A DNA stretch of 64,000 nt, from NCBI GenBank assembly GCA_010645155.1, contig CM021315.1, positions 12,645,465-12,709,464 of the forward strand, in the 5' to 3' direction. Shown here piece after piece: positions 25,401 through 35,553 of this stretch. The stretch is from Tigriopus japonicus. Its lineage: Eukaryota; Arthropoda; Copepoda; Harpacticoida; Harpacticidae. Below the pieces are notes generated by a model. That model did no database searches, had not been told where the DNA came from, and saw nothing but the letters and a program-made list of their open reading frames with translations. Each line of letters opens with the position of its first letter. Positions within the stretch are counted from its first letter, which is position 1. The translations under genes were made by a program, and so were the position numbers.

Positions 25401-27974
25401 ATGTGGCAACAGTTCGCACTTTCCATGACACGCATGTATTTGTAGCTAGCAACGCGACGGTAATGAATCAGTTTTGGACGAACTAAATGTCCTCAAATGT
25501 TGATTGGGGAATGCTGGTGGAGAGGGCCCGGATTTGAACTAGTTTTTTCGGCCAAAAAAATGATTGAAAATTGATCGATATCGGAAAATAATTGATCAAA
25601 ATCATAAGATAAGTGACTTCTAATTTAAAAAAAAATGTATAAAATGCGAATTTTTTCACTTGAAAAGTTACTAATTGGGTTCGTTCAAACGAAGGTTCGA
25701 TAGCCGTTTTCTTTAGAGAGTAAAAAGAAACATATTCTTGCGATACAGTAAACCCTCTGGCCACCAGAGAAAAATTCATCGTTGAGAGGTTCACTGAAAC
25801 AAGAAGACGTAGCATTGAAGTAATGAGCTGAGATTGAGTCGGAAACTTTTTTCAAATAAAGGGAAAACATGTGCAATGTTGTTATGAAATCAAAATGTTA
25901 TGACTAGGCCTCGGAAAAAAAAGTTTTTTAAGTGAAATTAAGTTTTCACTTTTTTTGGCGTTTTTTTTGAGAAAAAATTTTTTTTGGTCATTTTTCAAAT
26001 TTTCACTTTTTTTGGCCATTTTTAGGCCAAGAATGGATAATAAAATCAAATTTCATTACTATTTTTTTACTTTCGGGCAATTATGAAGGCCTGATATGAG
26101 GATTTTTTTTCTTTGCCACAAAAGTCAATTGTTAAGGGTGTTTTACACGTCACTTTTTTTTACTTTTTTTCACTTTTTTTGACGTTTTCAAACTTTTTTT
26201 AGGGAAAAATGGACAACTTAAAATTAATTATTTTGGCACTTTTCATCACTTTTTTTCCGAGGCCTAGTTATGACGTTGTAAGACCGAAAATACCAAACTT
26301 GCATGTACCTCCCCCACAACATATTGACGGTAGATCCTTGGAACTATTTTAGCGACAAAGAAGTATTATTTTGCGCTTGGATTTTTTTTGTGAAAAAAAA
26401 TACTTTTCCTTTTGCAGTGATGCATCGAAAGAGCTCTCGGCCGAGATTACGGCCGATATTTCGGTTTGAATGATGATATGAAGCCTACTGATGCTTCATA
26501 AAGAACGGTGTTTGACAAAAAACTTGAAGATTTTTTTTTGAAACCCTTTTCTTTTGGAAATACCTAGCGTCGTTCTCATGATAAATTTGAATTTCAGCGT
26601 AAATTTTGCATTTATATATATTTTTAGTCAAGTGCTTTGGGTTTCAGTTAAGTCCTTTTTCGGCGTTATGAGCCCTTTCAGTCCATCACTACTTCTTTTG
26701 TTTTATACAGTAAGTTAGTCAAAAATACTTCTAGAAAAGTTTAAACGTGGGTTGAACCATTTTGTAAAGAACAAAGTAATCATAAAAAATACCAACAAAA
26801 AAGATCAGCCACATGATTCGTGTCATTGATTCCATGGCAAGTCAAGAAGTGAAAAAAGAGTCCATTTTTGAGTTGAAGGAATTGAACCTTTCCTCAAACG
26901 GAAAAAAATGAATTTTTCTAAATTTTGACGAAAAAAAAAATAAAAATTTCAAAATTTATAAAAATTTCCCCAAAAGCCCAAAACTTGAATTTTGCCAAAT
27001 TTTACGCAATGAATTGAAAAAAAAATTGATCAGTTTTTCAAGTTCCAATACTGTCCCTTCTAATGGACCTACAATGTTTTTGGTTGAATTAATTGGTAAA
27101 ATCCGTTTAAGATTCGCGCGAAATACTTGACAAATGAAAAGGAAATTCAGGCATGACCCATGCCACAATTCAACTGAAACATTTGTAATTCCATTTGGAA
27201 TCCCTTCATCAACATTTGAGGCACTTAGTGTACCTTTGTCAAAAACTGATTTGTGATCGTTGTTATCTGCAAATCCATGCGTATCAAAATGGTAGTGCAA
27301 GGTGTTGCCAAATGACAAGCACTTGATGGGGCAATTTACGACTGTACTCTTTTGTTACAGCGCACTAGCCTGGCCTTTGCTCTGTGTTCCACACAGGAAA
27401 GGGCTCCAACCAGAGGTGGTAAAAGTACATTTTCTAACCAGGTCAGTGGTTGGGCACATTAGGAAGTAAAGTAGAAGCATAGGGAGATAAAGTAGAATTA
27501 ACCATGATCAAGCAAAGTCTCAATACATAAGCTGCGGTTTTAAATCGCAAAAACGCAGCCTATGCACTAAGCCCGAGCTTGATATTTCTACTGTGTCTTT
27601 CTATGCTTCATCTATGCCTCTACAATACTGTACCTCCAAAAGCCCTCAATAACTGACCTACTATCATAGTTCCCTAACCTCGAAATCAATCAATCAACGT
27701 AACGTTCTACTATGTAGAATGTTTAGTAGACCACAATGTATTCTTTAAGTATGCTTACCTCCGAGTTTTCAAGTAAAGCGACGGTGATCTTGTCGCCAAC
27801 GGTGGTCTCAATCAGACCCTCCTTGAATCCTCCATTCGTTTTATCAGGCACCCAACAAGATTTCTTGGCATCGTACGGTTTGGATCGCAATTGGGCTCGC
27901 AATTCATCGGAGACTTTCAACCATGGCGAAGGATCTGGATCAGGACCAGTGCCCTTTTTCACGTGACCAGGCAT
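19411..27974 (-). CDS. Mhc: Muscle (class II) myosin heavy chain, four coding exons
   Basis: Exons 27759-27974, 20992-25128, 20506-20912 and 19411-20440 join in phase (216+4137+407+1030 nt) to 1929 residues, the usual length of muscle myosin II. Exon 1 carries the N-terminal MPGHVKKG and the SH3-like subdomain with CWVPDK. The motor shows the P-loop GESGAGKT at residues 183-190, switch I NDNSSRFGKF, switch II DIAGFEIFDYNGFEQ and the reactive-thiol region near 696-710. An IQ/lever region with a Trp cluster and a long heptad tail ending near SLSSVPRFRSESIF follow. The protein is the actin-activated ATPase of the thick filament. The long frame extends upstream of 25128 only as intron read-through; a TTTTCAG acceptor at 25129-25131 marks the true exon edge. 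The motor beyond residue 72 is one uninterrupted exon, so this copy cannot make the mutually exclusive motor exons of insect Mhc. It is probably one member of a multigene family. Confidence 0.95.
25905..26266. mobile_element. hAT-type MITE in the myosin intron
   Basis: This is a 362 bp element with inverted termini TAGGCCTCGGAAAAAAA and a perfect 8-bp target duplication, GTTATGAC, at 25897-25904 and 26267-26274. The interior is T-rich with repeated CACTTTTTTT-type motifs and no coding capacity. The intact ends suggest a fairly recent insertion. Confidence 0.92.
26415..26691. mobile_element. Diverged MITE, same family as 10609-10930
   Basis: The right end reads, on the minus strand, TAGTGATGGACTGAAAGGGC, nearly identical to the element at 10609. 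Similarity continues inward through CTCATAAC, CTTAAC.GAAA and AATGCAAAAT. The left end, CAGTGATGCATCGAAAG, matches the other terminus. Flanks are similar T-rich octamers but not a perfect duplication, so this is an older copy. Confidence 0.75.
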
Positions 27975-28214
27975 TGTGGAAGTTCAAGGGATCAAACGAT
28001 ACTAACAAGATTGTCCATGTCGGTTAACTTAATTAGGACAACTTTCTGAACTACTAGGACTGACCAACCTTGTGTTTTGTTCCTTGCGTTTGTTTCCTGG
28101 ATGACCTCTGTTCAACAAGTAAGTGCTCGTGAAAGTTGATGGCAAATTTATTTGGAAATCACTTGGCACGAGTCATAAGTGATGCCCTCACGTTCATTAG
28201 ACCAGCCCCTCCCA

Positions 28215-28248
28215 CCTTATTTTTGGACATTGTTGTGCACTATTATAA
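28215..28248 (-). promoter_or_regulatory. Candidate myosin promoter: MEF2-like and TATA-like motifs
   Basis: About 240-275 bp upstream of the myosin start codon, the minus strand has TATAATA (28241-28247) and then CCAAAAATAAGG (28215-28226). The latter differs by one base from the MEF2 core CTAAAAATAA. MEF2 sites are typical of muscle structural genes. The two are too close for both to act classically, and no transcription start is known. A weak GT-AG pair (28068 and 28002) could be a 5' untranslated intron. Confidence 0.25.
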
Positions 28249-28249
28249 C

Positions 28250-29591
28250 ATGGTGACGAGGAAAGATATTTTTCGACCCCTGGGGGCAATCTAGAGCTAA
28301 AAAGTCGATTCCAAAACAAACAATGCCCGGAGATCCACTCAACATCGTTCTGCAATTGAAACAGTTTTACTCCTCATTGTAGTCTCAAGGGAGTGTTTTA
28401 GGTGTACTTTTGAAAGTGCAAGAATTTATCAGGGCTAGGTTTAAGCTCAAATGAATCAATGTCTAGGACTAGAATGACAATGTACGAGGGATGACTTGAG
28501 ACAGATCCCATGTAAATTAATGTTTGTGCTAGCCATGTCTTGAAAAATAGTTTGGCTCTGAATATTCACAACATGTGCGTACTTCTTTTCTCGTTATATT
28601 CTTGGGTATTTTCTTCTTTCATGATGGGTTAAAGTACACCTCCTGAAATCGGTGGAAGAAATCCATATTCTGTTGCATTCGCCTAACATCGCAATAGGTC
28701 TCATGTCTAATTGTTATAGGGGAAATCTGCGTTGGATTGTTAATCATCATACATTTAGAAAACTTAAAAGAGGGGTGATCCGTGTTTTCTTTACACTTGC
28801 ACGATTAACCTGGTATCAACCAACGCCTTCCTATTTACTCGTTGCCGAACACTTTGAACCAACTTATTGTCTCCAATCAAATCAAGATTGAACGGATGTG
28901 AAAGTTACGCTCAAGTGTGGCAAAATTAACACACTTGAACGACTTGAGGTCTGAACTCAGTACAGAACCTTTGTTTTCAATGATGCTGAGAACCATTGCT
29001 TTCACTTGAATTTGATATACTCCAAGTACTTGAAGTGTCAAACATTTCACCAATATCCCAACATGTATATACCTTTGCTTGTGAATATTACGATATAGAG
29101 CTTAGGAAATGTTAGATATCCAACGGAGCCACATCTTTCATTGTTTAAAAATGGTGATCTGTAAAAAATGTGACTTTTTTATAAATAGGTACAGGAAATT
29201 TAGGTAGATAAGCCTTTTCTCCTCTTATCGTCCTTTCTTGTCTTTTTTACCTTTACTAGATCTGACACTTTTAAAATTGTCCAGTTTTTAAAAAAATGAT
29301 TGGTGTGTGCGCCTGATAATGTACCCACCACAATCCATCTCATTACTCATTTTTGGTGAACGCTAACAACCGAACATTCTACGAAGAATTCGATCCCGTA
29401 CTCTAACTGACTTCTGATAAGATCTTTGTACAATGTTTATCTAAGTTTCGTGGAAATTGCTTCGTTAGCCATGAAAATAGTAAACATGTTTTTTTCTGAC
29501 CGGGAAACTGACCATACGAATGTGTTTAAATGAAGAGTTTAAATGGTCTTTTATAAAACAGGCCCAATAATTTTACCGATTTTGCTCTATT
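28250..29591. other. Intergenic AT-rich DNA upstream of the myosin gene
   Basis: No gene, repeat array or clear transposon terminus is visible. The short open frame near 28652-28891 has no recognisable domain. Confidence 0.35.
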
Positions 29592-30258
29592 TTAGGATCC
29601 AACTTGTTGGAAAGGTGTGCCGTTAATTGTCAAATTAAAGTTACACAGAACATTGCGTGAACTAAAAAAGATAAACTTTGACTTTTGAAAATTGAGGACT
29701 AGTTTGTTTGCAATTGGCCATTCAAGTACTTTATTCAGGGCTTGACTTGCTTCCAGTTCGATTTTATCAAGATCATTACCAAAGTTCTGAAGAATGGTGT
29801 CATCAGCAAACATGATCATTTTGACGTCGTTGATCTGGGGAGGTCATTTATGTAAATAATAAATAGTAAAGGGCCCAAAATACTTCCCGGTGGAATTCCA
29901 TAAGAAATGTTTAGCAAGTCCGACGAATTTGAATTTTTTGTTGTCTGCCACTTAGATAACTACTAATTCAATTGAAGACGTTGTTATAGAACCCGTACTA
30001 AAGAAGTTTTTCAGCAAAATGTCGTGGATGACGGTATCAAAAGCTTTCTTCAGATCAAGAAATATTCCAACCGAATACCTGGTCTCTTGATTGGTTGAAA
30101 TGTTGATAAAATTATGACATGATTAGTGGAATGATTGGCCCTAAAGCCAAATTGTTCGTTTGTCAGATGTTCTTCCGAGAGAGAATCATGAAGTTGCCGA
30201 TAAACCACCTTTTCTTATATTTTTGAAAGTGAAAGCAAAATGGTAATGGACTGGTAGT
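29592..30258 (-). pseudogene. Non-LTR retrotransposon reverse transcriptase, C-terminal part (broken)
   Basis: Read on the minus strand in several frames, this gives the ordered reverse transcriptase motifs of Jockey/CR1-like LINEs: NYQSITIL, VVYRQL, EQFGFRANHST, FLDLKKAFDT, GIPPGSILGPLLFI, FADDT and NKLVLNFQKSK. Stop codons and frameshifts interrupt it, so it is dead. The N-terminal part of the same domain is at 33492-34100. The two halves were separated by the hAT-like element at 30259-33483. Confidence 0.9.
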
Positions 30259-30561
30259 TAGGGGTGGGCGAGAAGCCGGTGTCGGTGTCGGCATTTTAAG
30301 GTTTCGTGAATTTTTGGAAAAAGTTCCGCCAAAACTTCGGATTTCAATTACACTGAGGACTAAAAAAAAACTTACCGTCTTCTTTTGTTTTTGTTTTCAT
30401 CATAAAATAAACGTATCTCAAACAGAAAAACAGGCTTGCAACGCAAGGATATCACATACCTGATCAAGGTATAGTAAAATGTAAGCTTTTTTCCCTCTCT
30501 TCAATTTAAGATGCATTAACATGCGTTTTGATGATGTTAAAGTCTTTGGAATGTGCATGTG

Positions 30562-32073
30562 TAGGGACAGGAACTTAAGACGAATAAACTTATTCGTCTT
30601 TTTTTCGTCTTTTTGGCCTTTATTCGTCTTTTTTTCGTCTTTTTGGCCTTTATTCGTCGCGATTTTTTTTGTCTAATTTGGATTTGATTCGTCTTTTTTC
30701 GTCTTATTGGCCAAATATTTGGATTTTCTTAGATTTCAAGCTATTTATGCGTTTTTTTTTCAATTTTCCAAGCAAATAAAAACTTCGAAGAAAGTTCAAC
30801 CCCATCAATCATAGGCCAATGTAATAATTTAATTGTCAGTTACGGTTTTGCACAAACAAAATACAATCCACACTTATAAATTAACTTGTACTCGTACAGT
30901 TGCTCGACAGACACAGAAAGAAAAGAATACTATTTAGTTGAAAAGGCCATCAGAACAATTATTGGATTTGCAAATCTGATGATAAGTATAGGTGTACTAA
31001 AAACGTTCCTTTAAAAAGGCATTTTTAACTCTTGGTTTTTATTTGACATATGTACTACTGGCTAATTCTTGCTCGTTAGGTACTTCCTTTTTTTTCTTTT
31101 CTAGATTTCGCCGTTTTTGACAGTCAGATCAGTTCAGACAAATTGGTTCTTATCAGTAGGGACATTCATACAGGGTGCGTATAGTATTTGTTGATTTCAG
31201 GAGTTCTGCAGGAAAAAGGCTGCCATTTCAAAAATCTTGGTCCGATTCGAGAAATAAGCACATATTTGGATTCAGCGTTAAAAATACTATTATTTTAGTC
31301 AAAGAAATTGCCTTTCTCGTGAAAAACTCCTTCCAGTCTGGGCCTGAATCGGGAGCAGGCCTTGGCTGCCAAGTCCTTGGACAAGTTTGCAAATTTATGG
31401 CGGTTTTTTTGCTTCAATTCGTCTGAGGTGTTGCATGGAGTTCGGTTGGTATGACTTTTAACCACGCCCAATATGAAAAAATCCAACGGATTGAGATCTG
31501 AAGAGTTAGAGGGTCAAAATTAAGTCTGGTCCAACGAAATCGCCAAAACTGTCCTACAGCCAGACCTTGTTTATTGTACTTTCCGGCGCGAATTTCTAAA
31601 AAGACCTCTTGTCTTTTCCACCAAATTGGAACTGTAAATTCTTCTTTTGATGCCATTTTTCGTCCACATACTCACATATGATTCATCTTTGAGCTGACAA
31701 AATTTCAAACCTATAGCTCTAACAGATATTCCAAAAAAACACCACCAAAGTTGATCAACAAATACCATACGCATCCTGTACATAACGTCTATTTTAAGGG
31801 AGCAGCTTTAAACGTCTTTTTTCGTCTGGACGGGCATTTGATTTTTCTTCTTTCTTATAAGATAGGTTCATTCACCTTTTTGGGAAATTAATTCGATTTT
31901 TTCCATTTTGCAAGTATTTTTTTTTTCCTTTTTTCCGTCTGTTGGGAACTTTTATTCGTCTTTTTTCGTTTAATCGGTCAATTTTATTCGTCTTTTTTCG
32001 TCTAATCAGGCAATTATATTCGTCTTTTTTCGTTTAATTTGACAGTTTTATTCGTCTTAACTTCCTGTCCCTA
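30562..32073. mobile_element. hAT-like element B nested inside element A
   Basis: This 1512 bp element has termini TAGGGACAGGAACTTAAGAC on the left and its inverted near-copy on the right. A perfect 8-bp duplication, TGCATGTG, flanks it (30554-30561 and 32074-32081). Subterminal regions carry many TTCGTCTTTTTT motifs, in the same orientation at both ends. Without the mariner element inside it is about 0.9 kb and has no visible transposase, so it is non-autonomous. Confidence 0.93.
31171..31778 (-). mobile_element. Tc1/mariner-like element C nested inside element B, internally deleted
   Basis: This 608 bp element has 25-bp inverted termini, CAGGGTGCGTATAGTATTTG and onward, matching at 23 of 25 positions, flanked by TA dinucleotides (31169-31170 and 31779-31780). 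The minus strand keeps transposase remnants: an N-terminal helix-like piece (KRQEVFLEIRAGKYN) and the C-terminal catalytic-region signature SSDLNPLDFFILG, followed by NRTPCNTSDELK. The middle of the transposase is missing, so it is a deletion derivative. Confidence 0.92.
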
Positions 32074-33491
32074 TGCATGTGTATCAAAATCAATGCGCCA
32101 AATTACAGTCCAGAGCTGCACATTTTATTTGACTTGATTAAAAAGGACACACAGATCAGTATTGTCCTAAAAAAGGTGAATCTACATCGTTTCAAGGTTC
32201 AGTAACTCTTTTCAATCAAATTAACAAAGAACTTTGTCACAATTTAGTTTCATCAAATTTAGAAATTCCTGTAGGGCCTACTACTAAACATTTTTTTTTT
32301 TTAATCAAATTTTTTAAAGATATTTCCTCATTTATCCTGGGTTTGTTACAACTTTTGGTTGTTTTAAGTTGGCTCTTCTTGATAATTAAAAAAAAGAAAA
32401 TATGGTTCAGGAAAATTTGCGCAAAATAAATGAAGGTTAAATGCCCAAAAGGGCCTACAAAATTGAGCCAAAAATACCAAAATGTTAAGTAAACGACATT
32501 TGTGGATAAGTTGAAAACTCCCAACCATAACTTCTTTCATATATGCAAAAAAAGCTCAATCTTTTGGGGCAAATTCAAAATTCTATTGTTAAGTCATATA
32601 TGTATCGAATGTTTCTTGTTGTTCATTGTTTGAACCACCCATTACATAGCAAGAATGTTTAGAAACGTTTAAGTGTAAAAAAGGCAAGTCTGAGTAAACA
32701 GTATTTTAAAGGTAAATAGATGAGTATGGAAGTGAAAAGACAAAGTACCTACAAAACCGACTTATTGCATCAAATTTACAAAAAAAAAATATTGGAAAAA
32801 TTGGTGGACACAAGCAAAATCGCCACATAATGATGTTTTAAAAAGTTTTTTAATATCCAGCTTTTTTCATTTTTGGGGGGATTTTGAAAAAAATAAAAAG
32901 TTCATTTTTTGTCAGGGTTAAACAAATGTTTTTTCAGGCCCTACTTATTTGTCTTGACGATATTGTTGCAAATGCACGTCCATTAGAATATCTAATAATT
33001 AAGTTAAAGGATATGTCATAATATTCTCTGTTTAAGTATGTTATAAGGGAATTTACAAGGAATTTTCACCGAACCATTATTTAAGAAAACATTTGCGATT
33101 GATAATCAACATCCCTATGGGTCTGAAGAGCATTCATCAATTAAGATGACTTTTTTAAGCTCAAAATTACTATAAAAACCACTTTTTGGCCCGTTTGTTT
33201 CCATAAGGAATTCAATTCAAGAAATTCCAAATGGTAAAGTTATTGAAAGTTTCCTTTTTATTTGGGCTTGAAGGTCCATCAAGAAGGCTGGAACCTTTTA
33301 TACAATTTTGAAACTCTGGATGAATTATAGAACCCAACTAATTATTAGAAAGGATGGTGTCGGTGTCGTTATCGGTGTAAGTGTCGGCGTTGACACAAGT
33401 GGTGTCGACACCACGGTGTTGATGGGAAACTTCGACACCGGTGTCGGTGTCGAGGGCAAAATTGCCGGTGTCATCCATCTCTACCGGTAGT

Positions 33492-34100
33492 TTGTTAAAT
33501 TTGATTTGTCGCCCCCTTTGAACAGGGGTAGTACTTAAGTGACCTTCCACTCTTCAAGGATGTACTAAGAGATTGAAAAAAATGTTAACTAAGCGGCAAA
33601 GAACATTTACAATTTCGTATTTGACCACTTTTAAAACTTTATTTGAAATTTCATCTAAACCGTGACTACGCATGTTCGGCAATTTGTTAATAATGTGTAA
33701 GATTTCAGAGCCATGGACTCTCTTAAAATAGTGTTTATGTTGGCAGAAGACATCGGGAATGAAATTCAAAAATTTGTCTATTGCAACCTCATCACAAGGT
33801 ATTGCGTCACTCAGCTTTTAATGGAGTTTTTATGGAGACGAAATATTATTTCAAGTTTTTAAGAATATTTTGCTTGTTAGTAATAAATGATTCTCCTACT
33901 TTTAATCTAGTTGGGCCGTCGTTATTCATCCGCTCATAACCTAAAAGAGTTTTGGTGCCTTTCCGTAGTTGACCAGAATTCCCTTTTTTATCCAAAATTT
34001 GCGTTTCAGAAATTTACCGTGGCATTCTTTTTCACTTTGTACTCTGGAGATAATTTGCAGTTTCTTCCAATACATTTTACATAATTTTTGTTAATGATCA
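33492..34100 (-). pseudogene. Non-LTR retrotransposon reverse transcriptase, N-terminal part (broken)
   Basis: The minus strand gives LNFIPD-type sequence, then IINKLPNMRSHGLDEISNKVLK, the start of the reverse transcriptase domain in LINEs. Upstream, in other frames, is DKKGNSGQLRKG...ESFITNKQNI, the linker after the endonuclease. It continues into 30258 and below once element A is removed. The upstream limit is approximate. Confidence 0.7.
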
Positions 34101-35553
34101 CGTAAGATTAAGCGACCTTTCTTTTGTCATACCAGGTATGTGTTTGAAACTCGATTTGTCCGTCTTGATTTTGATTAATAAGCAGGATATCCGAAACGCA
34201 GTTCGGTTTAGGTTTAGGTTTAGTTCAAAGTTCAGAAGAACCCTCTCAACTTATGTAGCGAAATTTTAGATAAAAGCAACAAAACATACTTTTTTGCTAA
34301 AACAATGTCAAGAATTGCTATTTCAACTTCACGTTGTGCAGATAAGAAAGGCATTGTTGCAATTACCAGGCCTAAACCTTCGTTTTAGGTACCTCGCACG
34401 CTTATCAGAAACACAGGTCTTCCGAACTTTTTTCCCGCCAAAAATGATGACGTCACTAGTAATTGCTGCAATTGCAGAAAACAGAAAAAAATATGCTAAC
34501 AACCGTTCATATTCAAAATTTTGATCTGCCTTTGGCTCGGATAACATGGACCCTCTCTATGTCTTCAAGATTTAATTGTGAGGATTTTTTCACTCAATCC
34601 GAAAGCTAATTTCTAGACAAAGGGATCCAAGAAGATCAATCAAACCCTAACAAGCATGTAGAGCCTCTCTTTGCAATCAAATACATTATAAACCGGCCCT
34701 GAAGGACCCTTAGGCTAGTCCTGCGTGATTCCGACTTTCTTGGGCCATGAGACTTCAAATATTTTTATATTTTATCTATCTATAAAATTCAAATCCATGA
34801 TCCAAGATTTTATGCTCATATTTTCACTCGTTTTATCTCAAGGACGTCGTGTTTGCTAAAGTGAACTTAGCCAGGCAAAAAGTTTAGCAACTTTCTTTAC
34901 AATCTTCCGTGTCTTTACCTTTAGACAAACCCGGCCAAAATACAGATTATTGTAGGAATTTTGAGAAAAATGGCACAAATTTCAAAAACATGAGTGAAAA
35001 TCTAATCCAAAGTGTGGTATTACATTAACTCAAACTGATTATGAAATCAGAAGGTTTTAAGGCTTAAAAAATATGAAATATTTCTTGAATGTCAGTGTCT
35101 TTTAAGATTCATTCTTGTCCTTCTTATGACATCCCAGAAAGGATCTTCCATTATCTTGAATGGAGAGGATTGTCCTTTCTCGATTCCACAGATTGGTTAT
35201 TGGATCCTGAATCCTCACCAAATCGTCAATCGCCAACGACTTAAATTCAATGGATCGAGAATCAAAAGAAAAATTATGATAAGAGCGGAATCTAAAACTT
35301 GCTTAGGGATTGTCGCAAATCCATCTTGAAGTTTACATCATTAGCCATTTGTAACCTAAACGAGGTCTTTGTAGAAGGCTGCATTGGCCTGAAAGTAGGG
35401 TGTTTTCTTTGAGAAACTCTCACAGGAAAAGGTGTATTCGATGTTCAGTTGTGTACAGCGATGTGAACAAATGACAGTGTTTTATAAATAATACCATTTT
35501 TTCTGAATTTCCACAGTATGAAATACACACTAGATTGAAATGTCGATTTTTTT
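34101..35553. other. Intergenic DNA between the transposon nest and the nuclear receptor
   Basis: AT-rich, with three TTTAGG units near 34207-34224 and no supported gene. The 3' untranslated region of the nuclear receptor probably occupies the upper few hundred bases. Confidence 0.35.

Larger units (their letters stand above)
25129..27758 (-). other. Intron 1 of the myosin heavy chain gene, with transposon insertions
   Basis: A 2630 bp AT-rich phase-0 intron that separates codon 72 from the rest of the motor. It holds two MITEs (25905-26266 and about 26415-26691), long T-rich runs and possibly a decayed reverse transcriptase fragment at 26956-27318. Confidence 0.85.
30259..33483. mobile_element. 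hAT-like element A inserted into the LINE
   Basis: The 3225 bp insertion starts TAGGGGTGGGCGA and ends with the complement of TAGAGATGGATGA, imperfect hAT-style termini. It is flanked by an 8-bp duplication, CTGGTAGT (30251-30258) and CCGGTAGT (33484-33491), with one mismatch. Both subterminal regions hold GGTGTCGG-type repeats (30282-30295 and about 33357-33475). Removing the insert and one duplication restores a continuous reverse transcriptase reading, which proves the boundaries. Without the nested element B it is about 1.7 kb. I see no transposase. Confidence 0.9.

Noticed and set aside
27411..27430. CAGAGGTGGTAAAAGTAC, a hAT-like end in the myosin intron
   Set aside because: No matching opposite terminus or 8-bp duplication could be found.
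34207..34224. Three TTTAGG units resembling telomere repeats
   Set aside because: Too short to call an interstitial telomere and not the exact arthropod TTAGG repeat.
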